64,000 bases of DNA from Mactromeris polynyma (taxonomy: Eukaryota; Mollusca; Bivalvia; Venerida; Mactridae). Both the position numbers and the translations under genes were made by a program. The first letter of the stretch is position 1. Every line of letters starts with the position of its first letter. This document shows, piece after piece, positions 25,663 to 38,666 of the stretch. A model generated the notes under the pieces. That model saw only the letters and a list, made by a program, of their open reading frames with translations. It made no database searches and was not told the origin of the DNA. Where the stretch lies: contig JASFXZ010000012.1 of NCBI GenBank assembly GCA_032209605.1, forward strand, positions 3,596,001 to 3,660,000, read 5' to 3'.

Positions 25663-26766
25663 TAGCGTAAGGTTTCTCAATTTCTGAATGTATTAATTTC
25701 ACGGCTTCAAAAAGAAATTTCATTTACTGCAACGGCAAACTTTTACTATAGACAAAATGCCATTGTCATGATATTAGAGCTGTGATAAAGACTGGAGAGA
25801 TTCGGAGGGAGTGATAGCATCTGCTAGGTTGTTTTACAATCTAGATACCAGACGCTAAAATACCCTTAGACCAAGTACAACTATGGTTATATTAAACTAG
25901 TGTACGGTATGTCAATAAAGGATTAATGTATTTGTCGAAGAATGTAAACGAATTTCATTATCTACCGTTATTTGAGCTGGACAAGGTGAATCAGGTTTTA
26001 ACGACGCTAGGGTTGTCTCCCCGGAAACATCGCATTATTACATCCATGGAAATTGATATTAACAATATCATGAACATTATACAAACACTATTTATATAAG
26101 CTTAGCCAAAACCTGTGAAAATTGTGCCAGTGATGTTATAACGCACGAAAAACATTAGAATTATATATCATGGTACGAACACGATCTCACGTACTTACAG
26201 GCGACTTCAAGCAACGTATCACATACTAAATATTTAACATTTATCATACACTATCAGTTTAATGGCTGGTGTTAGGTTGAATTCCGACAAGATTTTATAG
26301 ATTTATGTTTCTGTTTATCTGTTCCTTCTTCCCTGGGGGACATTACAACGGATGAAATCAGAACTTATTGCATAAATGAACTTTAATTGGACAAATATTA
26401 GTACATGGTATAAAATATATGGTTAAATCGAATTATATTAAGACGCGGTAATGTTTTGTCAAAGTCCTAATGTTCTTTGAGCCTCTTTATGGACCATACG
26501 TGCCAGTCGTCCGTCGTATCTTGCTTTAGTTGTGCAGATGTTCCCGTAAATATACACATTTATTACCATTGTCTGCCACTTTCTCTGTTCAGTCAAAATG
26601 AGTAAATCTGATGCATTTTCTTCACATCACTGCATAGTTAGGTGGTTGGTGTGATTCGTGTCTCAAGACACATTTATCTGTGACAAGTAGGGTTATACAA
26701 CCGGTAACTATCATAATGGCGTCATCTGGTAGCTGCATTATCACACATCCGACTGGTGTAATATGT
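25663..26766. other. Non-coding stretch
   Basis: No gene or element supported. The minus frame at 26622-26906 overlaps the Tc1 left end and is incidental. Confidence 0.45.
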
Positions 26767-27841
26767 ACAGACGCAATAAAGAAACTGCGCATTTTTAAAT
26801 TTGCTATATATTTATAATTATAACTGAGTGAATTACCAATACTTGCGTTAATTGCACTAATTGTCTTATACTTTGTGCAAGTTAACGTAGAGCGATATGT
26901 ATACATTTTTTGTTAGTCACTGACCAATTTAATGAACTTTTATGCAATCGAAACTCATATTTCACATTGACTTTGAATCATATACAATATGGCAGGGCTT
27001 CGTGAAAGCAACAGAGTTCAAGCCCTTGTGTCGGGCGTACGTGTCAGTGACGTTGTAAAACAGTATACCTGTCATCCCATCACAATTATCAATCTGCGAC
27101 AGTGATTTCGTCAATCTGGAAAAGTCAGATATGTCATTAATTCAGGCAGGCCAAAGGTAACGACTGCACGTCAAGACCGCTACATGACGTTAACGCATCT
27201 ACTTAATAGGTTTAAAACAGCTACAAGTATCCCCATTCAATACGGCATATCTAGACAAACCATTCCTTACCATTTTTGCGCGTGAACGCAAACCAAAAAA
27301 GGGCCTCATGGACTCGTGGCCATCGAGATGAACATTTTGTTGACGCTTACAAGTTTGAGCGGGATCGATTTGAAAGGGCAGCTTTATAGTTTGGGGTAGG
27401 ACAATAGAGAGTCGAAAACAGATCTGGTCGTCATAATCCTTACAATCTGAATGCCCATTGTTATATTGACGACGTTCTTTGTCTATAGTGGTGGTTCCGT
27501 TTTTGCATCGGCATCCTAGTGTGCTAATGCACGATGATGCAAGGTAAAATACATTACCATGTCAGGCATAACGTCAACGTGTTACAATGGCCGGCTTGCT
27601 CAGACAACATGAATCCAATCGAGCATATAAAGGAACTTCTTGGACAGAAGACAAATAAACATTACTAATGTCAGTTTTGACCCCAAGTCATTTAACGAGG
27701 AATAGTCTTTGATTATGACAGAACACAACGCATCGTGTAGAAATATCAAAATATTTGGTACCAAATATGAATATCTTTTTTGCAAGGGTTCCCTAACAAA
27801 GAAGTAAACCCCAAGTGCGCAGTTTCTTTTTTTGCGTAAGT
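26767..27841 (+). mobile_element. Tc1-like transposon, decayed copy with both TIRs
   Basis: The left TIR CAGACGCAATAAAGAAACTG from 26767 matches the inverted right end (TTACGCAAAAAAAGAAACTG in reverse complement, ending near 27841), both beside TA. Length of about 1.08 kb is normal for Tc1. The interior holds the transposase relic listed next. Confidence 0.8.
26989..27660 (+). pseudogene. Tc1-type transposase relic
   Basis: Translation from ATG at 26989 begins MAGLRESNRVQALVSGVRVS, a Tc1 N-terminal helix-turn-helix, continues with the linker SGRPKVTTARQDRYMTLTHL, and near the end shows LQWPACSDNMNPIEHIKELL, the region carrying the catalytic Glu. Several stops and frame changes interrupt it. 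A weakened MHDDA-like stretch near 27531 would hold the second Asp. The normal C-terminus (the GGHTRY end) is missing. Confidence 0.82.
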
Positions 27842-30099
27842 ATACTTGAACCTGCCGAAACGTAAGATAGCAAACTGTAACCTTACAAATCGCATTAACT
27901 ATATTGCCTTTTTCTTTCACCAGATAAGGCATGGTAAAACAATGTATATCCAAACACTGTCGATAAATCTGTGTGTTGATGTCATGACCTAATTCTATTT
28001 ATTTCCTCTGAGTAATTTCATGCACACCGAGTTTGACGGGTCCATTTTTCTTCCTACGCTACAGATTGTAGATAATGTATCTTTCTTTTTGATAGAAGAC
28101 ACTGAGGTCAACACAATGCCTTCTTGTGGCATTCAGTGCGAGAAACTTCATGAAAGGGAAATCAGGGGATTACCCTTAAATTTTCAATTCCCGAGACTAG
28201 ACATTTTTCGGCGTAGCTGTATAATATTGATTTTGATCTACATTTTAGACCAATCAAATGTAAATGAATCGCGTTGTTTAAATATGCAACACATTAGACA
28301 ATTTGATTGGTTCATAATTGAAACGGAGACGCACCAAGGGGTGACTCGAAAATACCAAGTCTCTATTAAAACTTAATGCAAGAAGAAACGTTTAGGTAGA
28401 TGATATGTGTTGGTTTTACTACCAACATTGACATGATTTATTTCATTTACATAGGTTTCAGTCATTTATCGTTGAAAGATACTTCTTTTCCCTTAACGTA
28501 CTCCTTTAGGAGTTCCGTAATCGGGCGAATCCTGTCAGTCCATGTTAAAGAAATCTGAACAAATTTTGCGAGAACTATTTGATAGCTGATAAATTATTCA
28601 TTGTTTTAAATGGAAACCTTCCATTGTTTTATGTTAGTAAATTTCTTTTTAACATACTACAAGACATTCCATCTACGCCGTTTACCTTTTGTTTTAAATA
28701 TCAATGGTACTTTAATATGAAAAAAATATGAAAAAATATATTTTCACTTCTCCCCTTTCAGACATGTATTAAAGGTATTGACTTGACACTTGACAAGTGT
28801 TTTTCAGCGGATTTGCAAGTACAGCATTTGTTTATTACTTCTGAACCACACAACAAATAGTTTAAATGAAGAACATGAATTAATTTAATATTATTAAGTT
28901 CTTCAGAATAAATTGCAGGACTCGAGAACGTATATGCTCGACTGTTCTTAAGATACGACCAATGCGTTATCACCAGCTTTAATGAATTGACATTATTATA
29001 TATTATATGTTAACTTTTTCTGGCATTTTTACTGTTGGTAATATTTCATAATTCAGTATCACATCATTCATTTCAACGTCATGATGAATGGAGGGCAACG
29101 TAAATGATCGGTCGTTGGCGCCTGTCGATGAATATTACTCTGACAAACCAGAAAGGGAGAACGTGACTAATAATGAGGGCCGTAGATTAGTTTTGAAAGA
29201 CAAATGTACCGGAGACATCATTTTCTCATGTATTTGCAAAAACATCTAATAAAATTATTAAGTGACACAGCATCATAATTGCATAATTTACACTCTGAGA
29301 TTGGCCCCATTACCTTGTCTTAGCAATATTGTGTCATATATTTAATCACTTCGTTTTTTCATTTTCAGATTGATTCTGTGCCACGGATATTATCAGGGAA
29401 ATCAATTCAAGCTGTCAAATTAATCCAAATGTCATGTTGTGAGTCGTAGATTCATTATTTCCAAAAAAACAGTGTCATATTGAAGACGGCTATCTTTGCA
29501 TGACAATGCTACTCGCAACTGGATTCAGATCCAAATTATATTTGTATTAATTCAGAATCGACAAATATTCGGGTTCCCTTGGACTTATCGACTTTGTATT
29601 AACTCCATTCTCAGACAAGGCTATTACCGACTTAATGTAAGAAAGATTTCTGTAAAAAACATTTTACACAAGGGTACTTCACTCGTAATGAAACACGTAA
29701 ACAGAATTCATCGAACGATTCTGCGAAGACTTGTCTAGGAAGGGTATTAGACTATTAATATCATACTTAATGACGACAGTGAGAAGTTGTATCAAACACT
29801 ATTTGACATCCATCTGTATTTAAGAAATATACATCCAACAGTCGAGTAAAAAACAAACAGTTAAATTCGACAACACTGCTCATTTTTGATAAATATGTGC
29901 CATAGCAAACACCAAGTTAAGTAAATCAGAATTTTTTTGAAGATTGGGAACCTGAAAAAAACATTATAAAGAGAATACGATAAGAACCGTTTAGGATTTT
30001 GACAAAACCATGTAGGCTTTTAGTGCGAATAACATTATTTTTTTCTATTTGCAAAGCAAAATTGAATTTTAAGCTAATATATTTTGGATAATCTTGACA
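27842..30099. other. Upstream region of the GPCR gene, no gene assigned
   Basis: A 118-codon plus frame (28020-28376) starts with a good ATG but has no recognisable domain. Its 3' half overlaps a fold-back pair (GACCAATCAAATGT near 28248 and its inverse near 28305), so it is more likely repeat-derived. Shorter frames at 28758-28973 (minus) and 29496-29738 (plus) are unrecognised. Confidence 0.4.
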
Positions 30100-31632
30100 A
30101 TGATTGTTGCCAAGGATACGTCACTATTTAGACTAGAAGACGCACCATCAATGTTGAGGTACAATGATACAAACGAGAGTGTATTGATTATAAACATGAA
30201 TGCAAGTGAACTTGGTGTTGGACAAGTGCCTGAAGGGTACAGTGTTCCACATATAATCTTGACTTCAGTGTTAATATCTGTTATAATGTTTGTGATCGTG
30301 TTTGGGAACCTGTTGGTAGTGATTGCTATATGTATGGACAAAACACTAAAATCAACACAAAATTGGTTCCTGGCGTCTTTATCAGTGGCCGATTTTCTGC
30401 TTGGTATAATAATAATGCCTTTCTCGCTTGCTAATGAAATGATGGGTTACTGGTATTTTGGGAAAATTTGGTGCGACCTTTGGAAAGCTATTGATGTTTT
30501 ATTGTGTACTGCTTCTATTCTAAGTATATGCTTGATTAGTTTAGATCGTTATTGGTCTATAACTCGTGCTATCACATACTCTAGACAACGTACACCACAA
30601 CGTGCTGCGTTAATGATTGCTGCCGTGTGGTTTTTGTCGGCAGTCATTTGCGTGCCGCCTTTAATTGGCTGGAAAAATCCGTTGCCAGTTACCGAGTATC
30701 CGTTGTGCCTTCTGAGTGATGACATTGGGTACGTTTTATATTCTACAATGGGCTCGTTCTATATACCTTGTGTTATTATGGTGTTTGTTTACTTTAAAAT
30801 ATATCTGGCTGCACGCCGACTGGCTAGAAAAAACATCAAGAAAAAGCTTATGAAGAAACATGTGCGGGAAACTCGGAATGATCCTGAATTAACTACAACA
30901 GTTTCTGAAATTCATGCCAGAGAATACGAGAGTCTTCCTCCAGAACCTGATAAACTTAAGGTAGATATTGTTAAGGAGACTGATCGGTCTAGTACAACAG
31001 ATACAGGCAACACTCGAGCGTCATGCGACTATGATATACCTAAAGAAAGTAGCAGCTATGAGGATGAAGTTATTGTTGAAGATTGTGGGATTGCAGTGAC
31101 TGGTGATAAAATACAACCTAATGAATCCATTCAGCACGACACAGGCATTACGGACAAGACTGTATCAATTATGTCATGTAATAACAAAAATAACAATGAA
31201 GTGTTTGCAACAGCGGACGATAGTGGTAATAAAACTCAGGCTAGGAGAATAAGCATGAAACACATCAGTGAAAAGCTGTCTAGAAAACGTCATAAAAGAA
31301 CAAACGGTAACAAAAGTACAAAGGGCTGGCGTGCCGCCTCCTTGCGGGAACATGAACGACATAAACGTAAACTAGCTAGAGCACGTGAGAGGCGAGCTAC
31401 GATAGTGCTCGGATTGGTAATGGCGGCATTCATTCTATGTTGGTTCCCGTTCTTCACTCTGTACATTATTACATCGTTTTGTTATTGTGTCGGGGAAATT
31501 GTATTTACTGTAGTATTTTGGGCCGGCTATTGTAACTCTGCACTGAATCCAATTATTTATACAGTGTTTAATCGTGATTTCAGGCAAGCATTTCACAGAA
31601 TAATCTGCAAGAGCACGCGGAGGTGTAGATAG
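30100..31632 (+). CDS. Class A amine GPCR, alpha2-adrenergic / octopamine-like
   Basis: Intact single-exon gene, 510 residues from the first ATG (30100); an ATG at 30151 is an alternative. A seven-transmembrane plasma-membrane receptor expected to bind a catecholamine or phenolamine and signal through a G protein. Seen: three N-glycosylation sequons in the first 40 residues; N1.50 (N70), D2.50 (D98), the MGYWYFGKIWC segment with C125, amine-binding D132 (3.32), DRY 149-151, second-loop C203, serines S215 and S219 in helix 5 (5.42 and 5.46, the catechol-contact positions), a third intracellular loop of about 190 residues, CWFPFF 447-452 and NPIIY 483-487. The C-tail is short with cysteines near its end. 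The helix sequences resemble vertebrate alpha2 receptors and the protostome alpha2-like octopamine group; sequence alone does not settle the ligand. The loop has an RRIS site (S385) typical of PKA targets. No neighbouring host gene is visible; the surroundings are transposon relics. Confidence 0.93.
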   Translation: MIVAKDTSLFRLEDAPSMLRYNDTNESVLIINMNASELGVGQVPEGYSVPHIILTSVLISVIMFVIVFGNLLVVIAICMDKTLKSTQNWFLASLSVADFLLGIIIMPFSLANEMMGYWYFGKIWCDLWKAIDVLLCTASILSICLISLDRYWSITRAITYSRQRTPQRAALMIAAVWFLSAVICVPPLIGWKNPLPVTEYPLCLLSDDIGYVLYSTMGSFYIPCVIMVFVYFKIYLAARRLARKNIKKKLMKKHVRETRNDPELTTTVSEIHAREYESLPPEPDKLKVDIVKETDRSSTTDTGNTRASCDYDIPKESSSYEDEVIVEDCGIAVTGDKIQPNESIQHDTGITDKTVSIMSCNNKNNNEVFATADDSGNKTQARRISMKHISEKLSRKRHKRTNGNKSTKGWRAASLREHERHKRKLARARERRATIVLGLVMAAFILCWFPFFTLYIITSFCYCVGEIVFTVVFWAGYCNSALNPIIYTVFNRDFRQAFHRIICKSTRRCR

Positions 31633-31749
31633 ATGCTGATAGTGTGAGCTGTGAGGAAATGTTGACTATGATGAGAGTTTGCATATCAATGTTTGTGTAA
31701 AAAGTTATACTTTTAATGATTTGAAAATCTAAGTTGCTGTCTTTCATGA

Positions 31750-31755
31750 AATAAA
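31750..31755 (+). terminator. Poly(A) signal AATAAA downstream of the GPCR
   Basis: AATAAA lies 118 bp after the stop codon, at a reasonable distance for a short 3' UTR. Confidence 0.55.
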
Positions 31756-32672
31756 TTATAGTATAAGCCATTTGTTGTTTTTCAAGTTGCCTACTAGCTT
31801 GTCTTCATTTACCTACATGTCGGTGTTATTTTGTTGTCTCTTCGACGAAACCTGATGTAGACTTTGTTGTCATAGACAGAACTGAATATGGTAGCTAATA
31901 TATGACAAATAATTCAAGGAACTTAAGTGCATGATTCTGGTCCTGCTGTGATCTTTCTCAATTTTGTTTTTTTCAAGAACCTAAAGTATGAGTAATAGAA
32001 AGCTACTTAAGACACACAAAAGTAAACTACATGTAACAACATACTATAAACACTATCAATGGCGACACTGTACATTGCATGAATTCCGAGGAAGAACGCA
32101 TTTGACTTGATACAATCTCAATCCGAGTTATTTTGTGAAACAGGGGCGCTATGGTTCTCTTCTCTGTACACGTGAAATTAGTTAGCCAAACAACTGGCGA
32201 GAGATGTGAACATAATACACAACAAACTATGTTATATGGATGTGTTAAGGGAATCTAAAAGTCAGAATACGAACTTAATTTTGATCATTCAATTCAACGT
32301 CAATAAGAGAGTTATGACTTGAAAAACTTGGGTACCAAATGAGGATGTAATTTTGACAAATCAACAAACTGTCAATGAAATTACGTAAGTAATTTATTTC
32401 TAATCAAGTTTCAGATAATGTATGGGTTTTACATGTGATGTGTATTCGTTTGTCAATAGCAACTGATTAATTAGTGTGATCAAGTTTAATCCAAATAATG
32501 ATAAAAGTGTCGGCCTGTCTCTCAGTATACAAAATGAACTCATTTATGGCAGTGATTAGTTAGAATTTGAACACGCCTGCATTCAAGAGACATCATAATG
32601 GCTGCTGTAAACTAAAATGCTTAAATGTAAAATGAATCGCAATGAAGCATTATCAACGTAGTCTTGTAAAAA
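31756..32672. other. Non-coding stretch
   Basis: AT-rich, no frame or repeat supported. Confidence 0.5.
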
Positions 32673-33235
32673 TACTGACATTCTAAAGAAACTGTGCATT
32701 GAAAATAAGCTATATTTCATTAATACTCGGAACATCCGAGTAAAACTTTCCAATATAAGTACACGCACACTAATTTGTCATACATTTCATCGAATATTTT
32801 TCCTCCAAGCTGAAACAATGGTGTTACGCAATTTTTGCACTCGCACGTCGAGCGACATATTCTTAAATGACCGATTTACTGAACCTTTATTGAATCCAAA
32901 ATCATATTAATTTCGACTGTTTTACAAGGTGGCACGGCTTCAAGTTCAAGCTCGTGTGCGTCTCGTGTCGGCCGTGTCAACGACGTTGCAAGACAGTCAG
33001 TCTGTCATCGCTTAACACTTACTAAGTTGCATCATCATTTTAACAAATCTGGAAGCGTCAGAGACGGCATTCTTTTTAAGCAAGCCACTCTGTAACTCAA
33101 GACCGGTACTTTATCGTCAGTATAACAATATTGATTCCATCCCTTTACGAACAATGAATGCAAATGTTCACCGGCATATCATGTTTTAGTGACATACGGT
33201 AATTACCTCGTTATAAAATCCTCTGTGGAATGGTG
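32673..33235 (+). pseudogene. Tc1-like element relic, 5' half
   Basis: A TIR-like start at 32673 (TACTGACATTCTAAAGAAAC) resembles the 26.77-kb TIR. From about 32937 the sequence aligns with the first 150 bp of the 26.99-kb transposase (shared CGTGTCGG, GACGTTG, AATCTGGAA segments) but with stops. The 5' leader also aligns (GAACCTTTATTGAATCCAAA versus GAACTTTTATGCAATCGAAA). The catalytic part is not recognisable here. Confidence 0.6.
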
Positions 33236-33606
33236 TCTGTCAAATGTTCCTATGGGAAATTATCAAGATAAATTTATCTTATCAATGCCGTATAGTGTTA
33301 ATGCTGACTACCTCACATGTGCACTCGTTTGTTTGTCAACTAGGGAATAGTCGTCCTTTATTGAGAGTAATGGTGCCGTGGTTAAATGAAAGCAGCCAAA
33401 AACGGCCAGGCCTTCTATTCCGTTCAGATGTTTTCTCCGTATGTCTTGATCGGCGTTTATAATAATAAATTGAATGCCGTTCAACTTTCTTCCGAGAAAT
33501 GACATAATTAATATTAGATCGATGAGTACATAATCATATTGATATATACACACATACTTTACGCCAATATATATACATTTTAAAATACCACCGGATTGGA
33601 TCAATT

Positions 33607-35133
33607 ATAAACTTTTGCAAAGAAGAGTGTGCACTTTGTCTAATAAAATATGTTCAATTTAACTAAACCTATCGACTTCAAATTTTGAATGCTTCAAGAA
33701 TGTAATATAAATAAGCGGAAAACTCCACTATGTCAGATATTGAACAGTACAATATCATATATATTGTATCATAGTTTCGGTAATTTTCTTTGAAATGTGT
33801 AGTGCTACATATTGAAAGGTGGGGCTGAATTCAAAGTTAAGTGAAAAGGATGGACTTAATTATCAAAAGACACAGTGCATTACCTAACATTGTGGTAATT
33901 AGACCCACGCACTGTTAAAGGCGACATTTCATATCAATACGGCTCTACCTCAAAAGGTTCACAAGCGTAGTTTATTTTATTGGTAACTTCCGGTGTTTTT
34001 CAATTTAACAATCAAGGTGCATGTCGTGTCTGCTTAAACCAAACGCCAATGACGTCACATGATACATTGAAATGCCTGTTCAGACACAATAATTTTGTGA
34101 GTGGACTAAAATACAAAACAGATAGATCGAAAACACTAAGATATCTATTTTAGTCTCGAGGCTACGCCAACTCGAGTAAATTAGATACCATCATGTTTTC
34201 ATACTCTATAACTTTAACTATTGTAAGGTTTACATGTTACTTGAATTACTGATCGATATATATCTACTAATACGTTCGGTTACCGGTACAATATTTAGCA
34301 ATGGACTGTGTTATCATGTACGGCGCTTGGAGAAAGACATTACTGTCTAATTCCGATACAGTACAGCGAGAACAAAGCCATTGCGTCACTGCTGTAATTT
34401 AAAAACTATTCGCCGGGCAATCATTCAGTACTTATTGTAAAGATGGCGTAAAACAACGGAACAACTTCACCGCTTTCAACAAACTTGGGGGGGGGGGTTA
34501 AGATCGCCGACTGGCCTCGCTAGACAAATGCTATAATGGATATCTTTAAAACTGCTTCCAGAGCAAGGGAACAGAATTAGTAGGCATATCATTTTATAGC
34601 ATTCAAATTATGTAGCCGGAAGCAGTTGGATTCCTACAACAACACGGACCTGTAATGTTGAAGCACGATAATTGCCCGTCCACCAAAACGGCATCGACGT
34701 GTTGCCTTAGCAGCCTTCTCTCTGGATATGAACACAATTGTGTATATCTGGGACAAACTTGGTCTGAGGGAGAGATCGAGACGCGACATCACTACTCTGA
34801 ATGATCTCCAAATCATCCAGGAATGGCATAATATTCATAGTGGCGTCATCAGGCGTTACGTTCTGTCCATAGATAATCACGTGCATCAATAGCAGATGTT
34901 TTCAAATGTGTTTTTAATCAAAATCAACCTAAAAATGACAATATTCAAGAAACAACCACAATGACTTCGAATTTCAATTGTTAAGGCGGCATGAATGAAT
35001 ATGCCGTTGTATTCCAAATTAAATTTGCAGATGAAATTTGTAAAAACTTTTAAGAACAAACATCATACATTTTCGGACAGAAATTACACGTAAAATAAAC
35101 CCAAACAAAGCAAATTTTCTTTTCAACAAAGTA
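33607..35133 (+). pseudogene. Tc1-like element relic, 3' half
   Basis: 34622-34890 translates, with stops, to a Tc1 C-terminal half: FLQQHGPVMLKHDN (second-Asp region), SLDMNTIVYIWDKLGLRERS (Glu region with Thr-Ile where Pro-Ile-Glu is usual) and LQIIQEWHNIHSGVIRRYVL. A left-end-like motif occurs at 33607 (ACTTTTGCAAAGAAGAGTGT) and a possible inverted partner near 35108-35133. The coding relic is solid; the outer boundaries are tentative. Confidence 0.65.
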
Positions 35134-35984
35134 TATATCGCCAAGACGGAAGTAAACACTGTATCAATATACTGGCAACTGAGACATTTCTGATGGGAAG
35201 TTAATGCCAACACACTCCCCTCAAAATGAGCATAAAACAGTTAACATAAAAGACGGATTCAAGCATTCAGTAGGTCTACACTTTTTACATCAACGTAATT
35301 ATCTGATACGGTATTTAAGCATCTGAGCAATCAAACTACAGCGTGTTATTGTCGTTGCACATTATGAAGTATAACGTGTCTGCTTATTCGAAATGGAATC
35401 GTAAAAGCAACAATTCGTTGTGCTATAATATTCCATGGCACAGACAAATCACCATCACTATTGTACAACATCAGACATGAAATAGTTTGGACCCAGAATA
35501 TTGACGTTGTCATTAATCATAACGATAGTGTAAGATTAGGAAGCAGACCGAGACAGAAGATAATGTAGGAACCTACAACGATTTCCAAAATGCAAGACCC
35601 TACTGTGTTTTTCCAAATCAGCTGCCATTGTCATCATTTAAAACTTTTTTTAAGGCCGTGAATAACCCCGACGGTCGATTTTTCACCCACGTTGAGGACA
35701 TTTTATATTATAATGAGATATGAACATGTAGAATTCGATGTAATGTTCGGAGACTAAATGAACGTATATCAATATCAGAATTAAATAGAGCAATATCACA
35801 ATTGAATTGAAATAGAAGCGGGAGGCCAGATATATTACTCAATGCTTTTTGTTGTAGGCAAACATATCCTTTTGCCTGTTCTACATCAAATATTTAACAA
35901 AACTTTCATATGTAAATATTGTTTTACGTTACACCATTACAAAACAAGGAAGTGCAATTAATGTTGAATATTACTGCGGCATCA
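35134..35984. other. Non-coding stretch
   Basis: No supportable gene or repeat. Confidence 0.45.
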
Positions 35985-36910
35985 TGTTACTAATTTGTCT
36001 TGGTAAATTATTCACTAGAGCAATTAATATCATACTAATCAAATGGGCCGAAATACACAGTTTATGTAGAGGCACGGGTTGGGTTCAGGGCAAAAATGGG
36101 AGCAATAGATAACGTTTTTGTATTACATGGCTTATAAAGGATGTAATTAATCAATGTAAGACAATCGATACATTTTTTCGTAGATTTTAAAAAGCATTTG
36201 ATTTTATTGTTAAGAGACAATTCATGATACACATTAATAAAACTGGAATTTAAGGGTAGTATTTTAAATATTAGGAAATCTATGTACAATTCAGTAAAAT
36301 AAAAAATAAAGTATATGAACAAGTTAAGTGATCAATGTTCATGTCTGCTCGAACTTAGTCAGGGTGAGTACTGTTAGTTTCTATGTGTATTAATGATTTG
36401 GAAGATGAAAAGTTAAAACGCAGTTACGGTATTGAATGCATTGATATGAATAATAAATATGTTTTGCTCTATGCAGATGATACTGTTACATTTAGCGATA
36501 GTATTAAAGCACTGTAGAAATATTCTCAATAGCAATAGCAGGAAATAAAAGTAAGTATTGATAAAACGAAAATGATGATTTTAGAACAAGCAGCTTGAAA
36601 TTCTATCACTCAGGTCAGGAAATTGAAATTGTCACAACATTCAAATACCTCTGAATTATATTTTCTTCATTAAGTAGTTCTCAAAATACATTGGCCACAC
36701 AAGCGAATGAGGCAATTGTTAGATTTGATACACATTTTTATAAATTAACATGATTGTCCCAAAAACATAATACAGAACTGTTTGATAAACTTGGTTTACC
36801 TTTATTTCCTTGTGACAGCGAATGTTTGGTGTATCAACAGACTTGTCGACTGTACAATTTTGTAAATCTGTATAAGGTGTGAAACGAATGAAACTATTAT
36901 ATTAATGGAG
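35985..36910 (+). pseudogene. Non-LTR retrotransposon reverse transcriptase fragment
   Basis: Across three frames the translation gives, in order, VEARVGFRAKMGAIDNVFVL, FFVDFKKHLILLL, a YVLLYADDTVTFSDS block (the RT catalytic YADD, near 36469), SIDKTKMMIL and a decayed tail through 36.9 kb. Stops and frame changes are frequent. The upstream endonuclease and first ORF are absent, as in 5'-truncated LINEs. Confidence 0.85.
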
Positions 36911-38371
36911 AATTACGCACTCAATTGTACAAGGTCTTCAATTTAACAGATGCCTAGCGACAATCATGCTTTTATGATACATACTTTATTTAAATCTGAC
37001 CAAGAAGTAAACCCATTGACACATAAAATGAATTGGTGCTCTCCTGTAAGGAAAAGATGATACATGGTTATAAATCAAGGTGTTGAGGACTTCAGATTGT
37101 TATTATATTTTGCTAACAAACACGTTTATTACATTTTAGTTAACACATTGCTTTTCTTTCTTTTAAACTCTGGCTGTATATTTTCTGTCTTTTCAAACAC
37201 ATTCTTCAGAATACAAGTTATACGAAACTAGTTCGCATTCTGTCGGCCGAATTACACTGTTTTTAATGTAAATGTGAGTGGATAAATGTAAATACTAATT
37301 CCCTGTCAAAATATTAAAATAATTAAAAATATTTAAATAACTCAAAAAGTAACAAATGGAATTTTGATATTCCATCCGTATTTTTTATTAAAAATTCATA
37401 TAATTTCAAACTATAATAAACACTCAAAATGTGAATAAATTATTTCAAATAATGAAAACTGAAAATCAATTACTAATGGTTAAGCGTGTTCACCTACCAC
37501 ACAATTAAGCTTAGATGCGATGTACTGTGTTTGAATTGATTGTTCTTCTTTATCACCTTTCATTATTATACTTTTTTATGATATAAGGTAGACAAATATA
37601 GTAAAATATAAAAACAGTTATTATTGGTTGATATTTTGTCGTTTTAACATTGTTCATGTACATGCTATATGACAGTATATTACCAACATCGTATTACCAC
37701 AAGTATAAATTATGTTATGTACACATGTGCCATATTTATGATATCAGTTATTAAATAGATTTCTCTATGTACTCTTATACAATCTTATTAAATTATAATG
37801 TATTTAACTGATACGTAGGAATTTACATTTTTGTAAATTATAAGCGTTTCTAAACACAAACATTTGTTAAAGCGCATAAGAAAAGGGGTTATATGCATGT
37901 TCTTTTGTAATTGTATTATTGTTAAACAAAGTACGTTTAACTTTGTTGTTGTTGTATTACTGTTAACAAATGTACACGTTGAGCAAGATGTATATTAACG
38001 TATAATGTTAAAAAATGAAATGAAGTATAGAAACATTTAATGTTTCGAGAATGTTTGTAATGTATTAGTCATCTGTGTTTTGCCATTCAATTTTATTTTG
38101 CCATGTGACGTTTGTAATAAAACGTCTACTGTTATGTCAATATGCTTGCATGGGCTATCCATCCGCCTATTCGAAATAAATCTGTCAATTAACATTTCAA
38201 AATGGATTCAATTTTTTATACAGTGTCATTGACTGTGATAAGTTAAGTTTCTCTACGTTGTACAATATTTTTTAAGCCTTACGTAAAATTGTGATATAAC
38301 ACAACATTGACAACATAATCATGGCAAGTCCACACATGATTAAATAATGTCTGCTGTAACAATTTTCGAAT
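36911..38371. other. Very AT-rich non-coding stretch
   Basis: Some further decayed LINE 3' sequence may run to about 37080. Beyond that nothing is supportable. Confidence 0.45.
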
Positions 38372-38666
38372 ACTAAACTGACACGAAAAAGAGGAATGAA
38401 ACAACATTCCAAGACGTGTTCACAGAAATTTGTGCATTTCCATGGAGCGTAGAGTGCACGCTGTCATACAGAATAATGGTGGTCATACGCGTTATTGACT
38501 GTACTGACGTTGACGCGTGGAAAACGTGATCTCAGACGAAATTATTGTTTTTGATAATGAAATTGTTTTCTTTTATGTTTACTTTTGCTAAATACACAAG
38601 TTTGTATGGCTAAACATCAATTATGTTATAAATACTTGTTGCGTTCCTTTTTCGTGTCAGTTTAGT
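38372..38666 (+). mobile_element. Short Tc1 deletion derivative keeping the transposase C-terminus
   Basis: Perfect 20-bp inverted ends (ACTAAACTGACACGAAAAAG at 38372-38391 and its complement at 38647-38666). Just inside the left end the frame reads NIPRRVHRNLCISMERRVHA and then VIQNNGGHTRY followed by a stop (to about 38496), the canonical Tc1 C-terminus, with TGA in place of the usual Trp before NNIP. The rest of the transposase is deleted, so it cannot move on its own. Confidence 0.8.

Noticed and set aside
34487..34497. Run of G near 34.49 kb as a possible quadruplex
   Set aside because: A single G-run without the further runs needed nearby.
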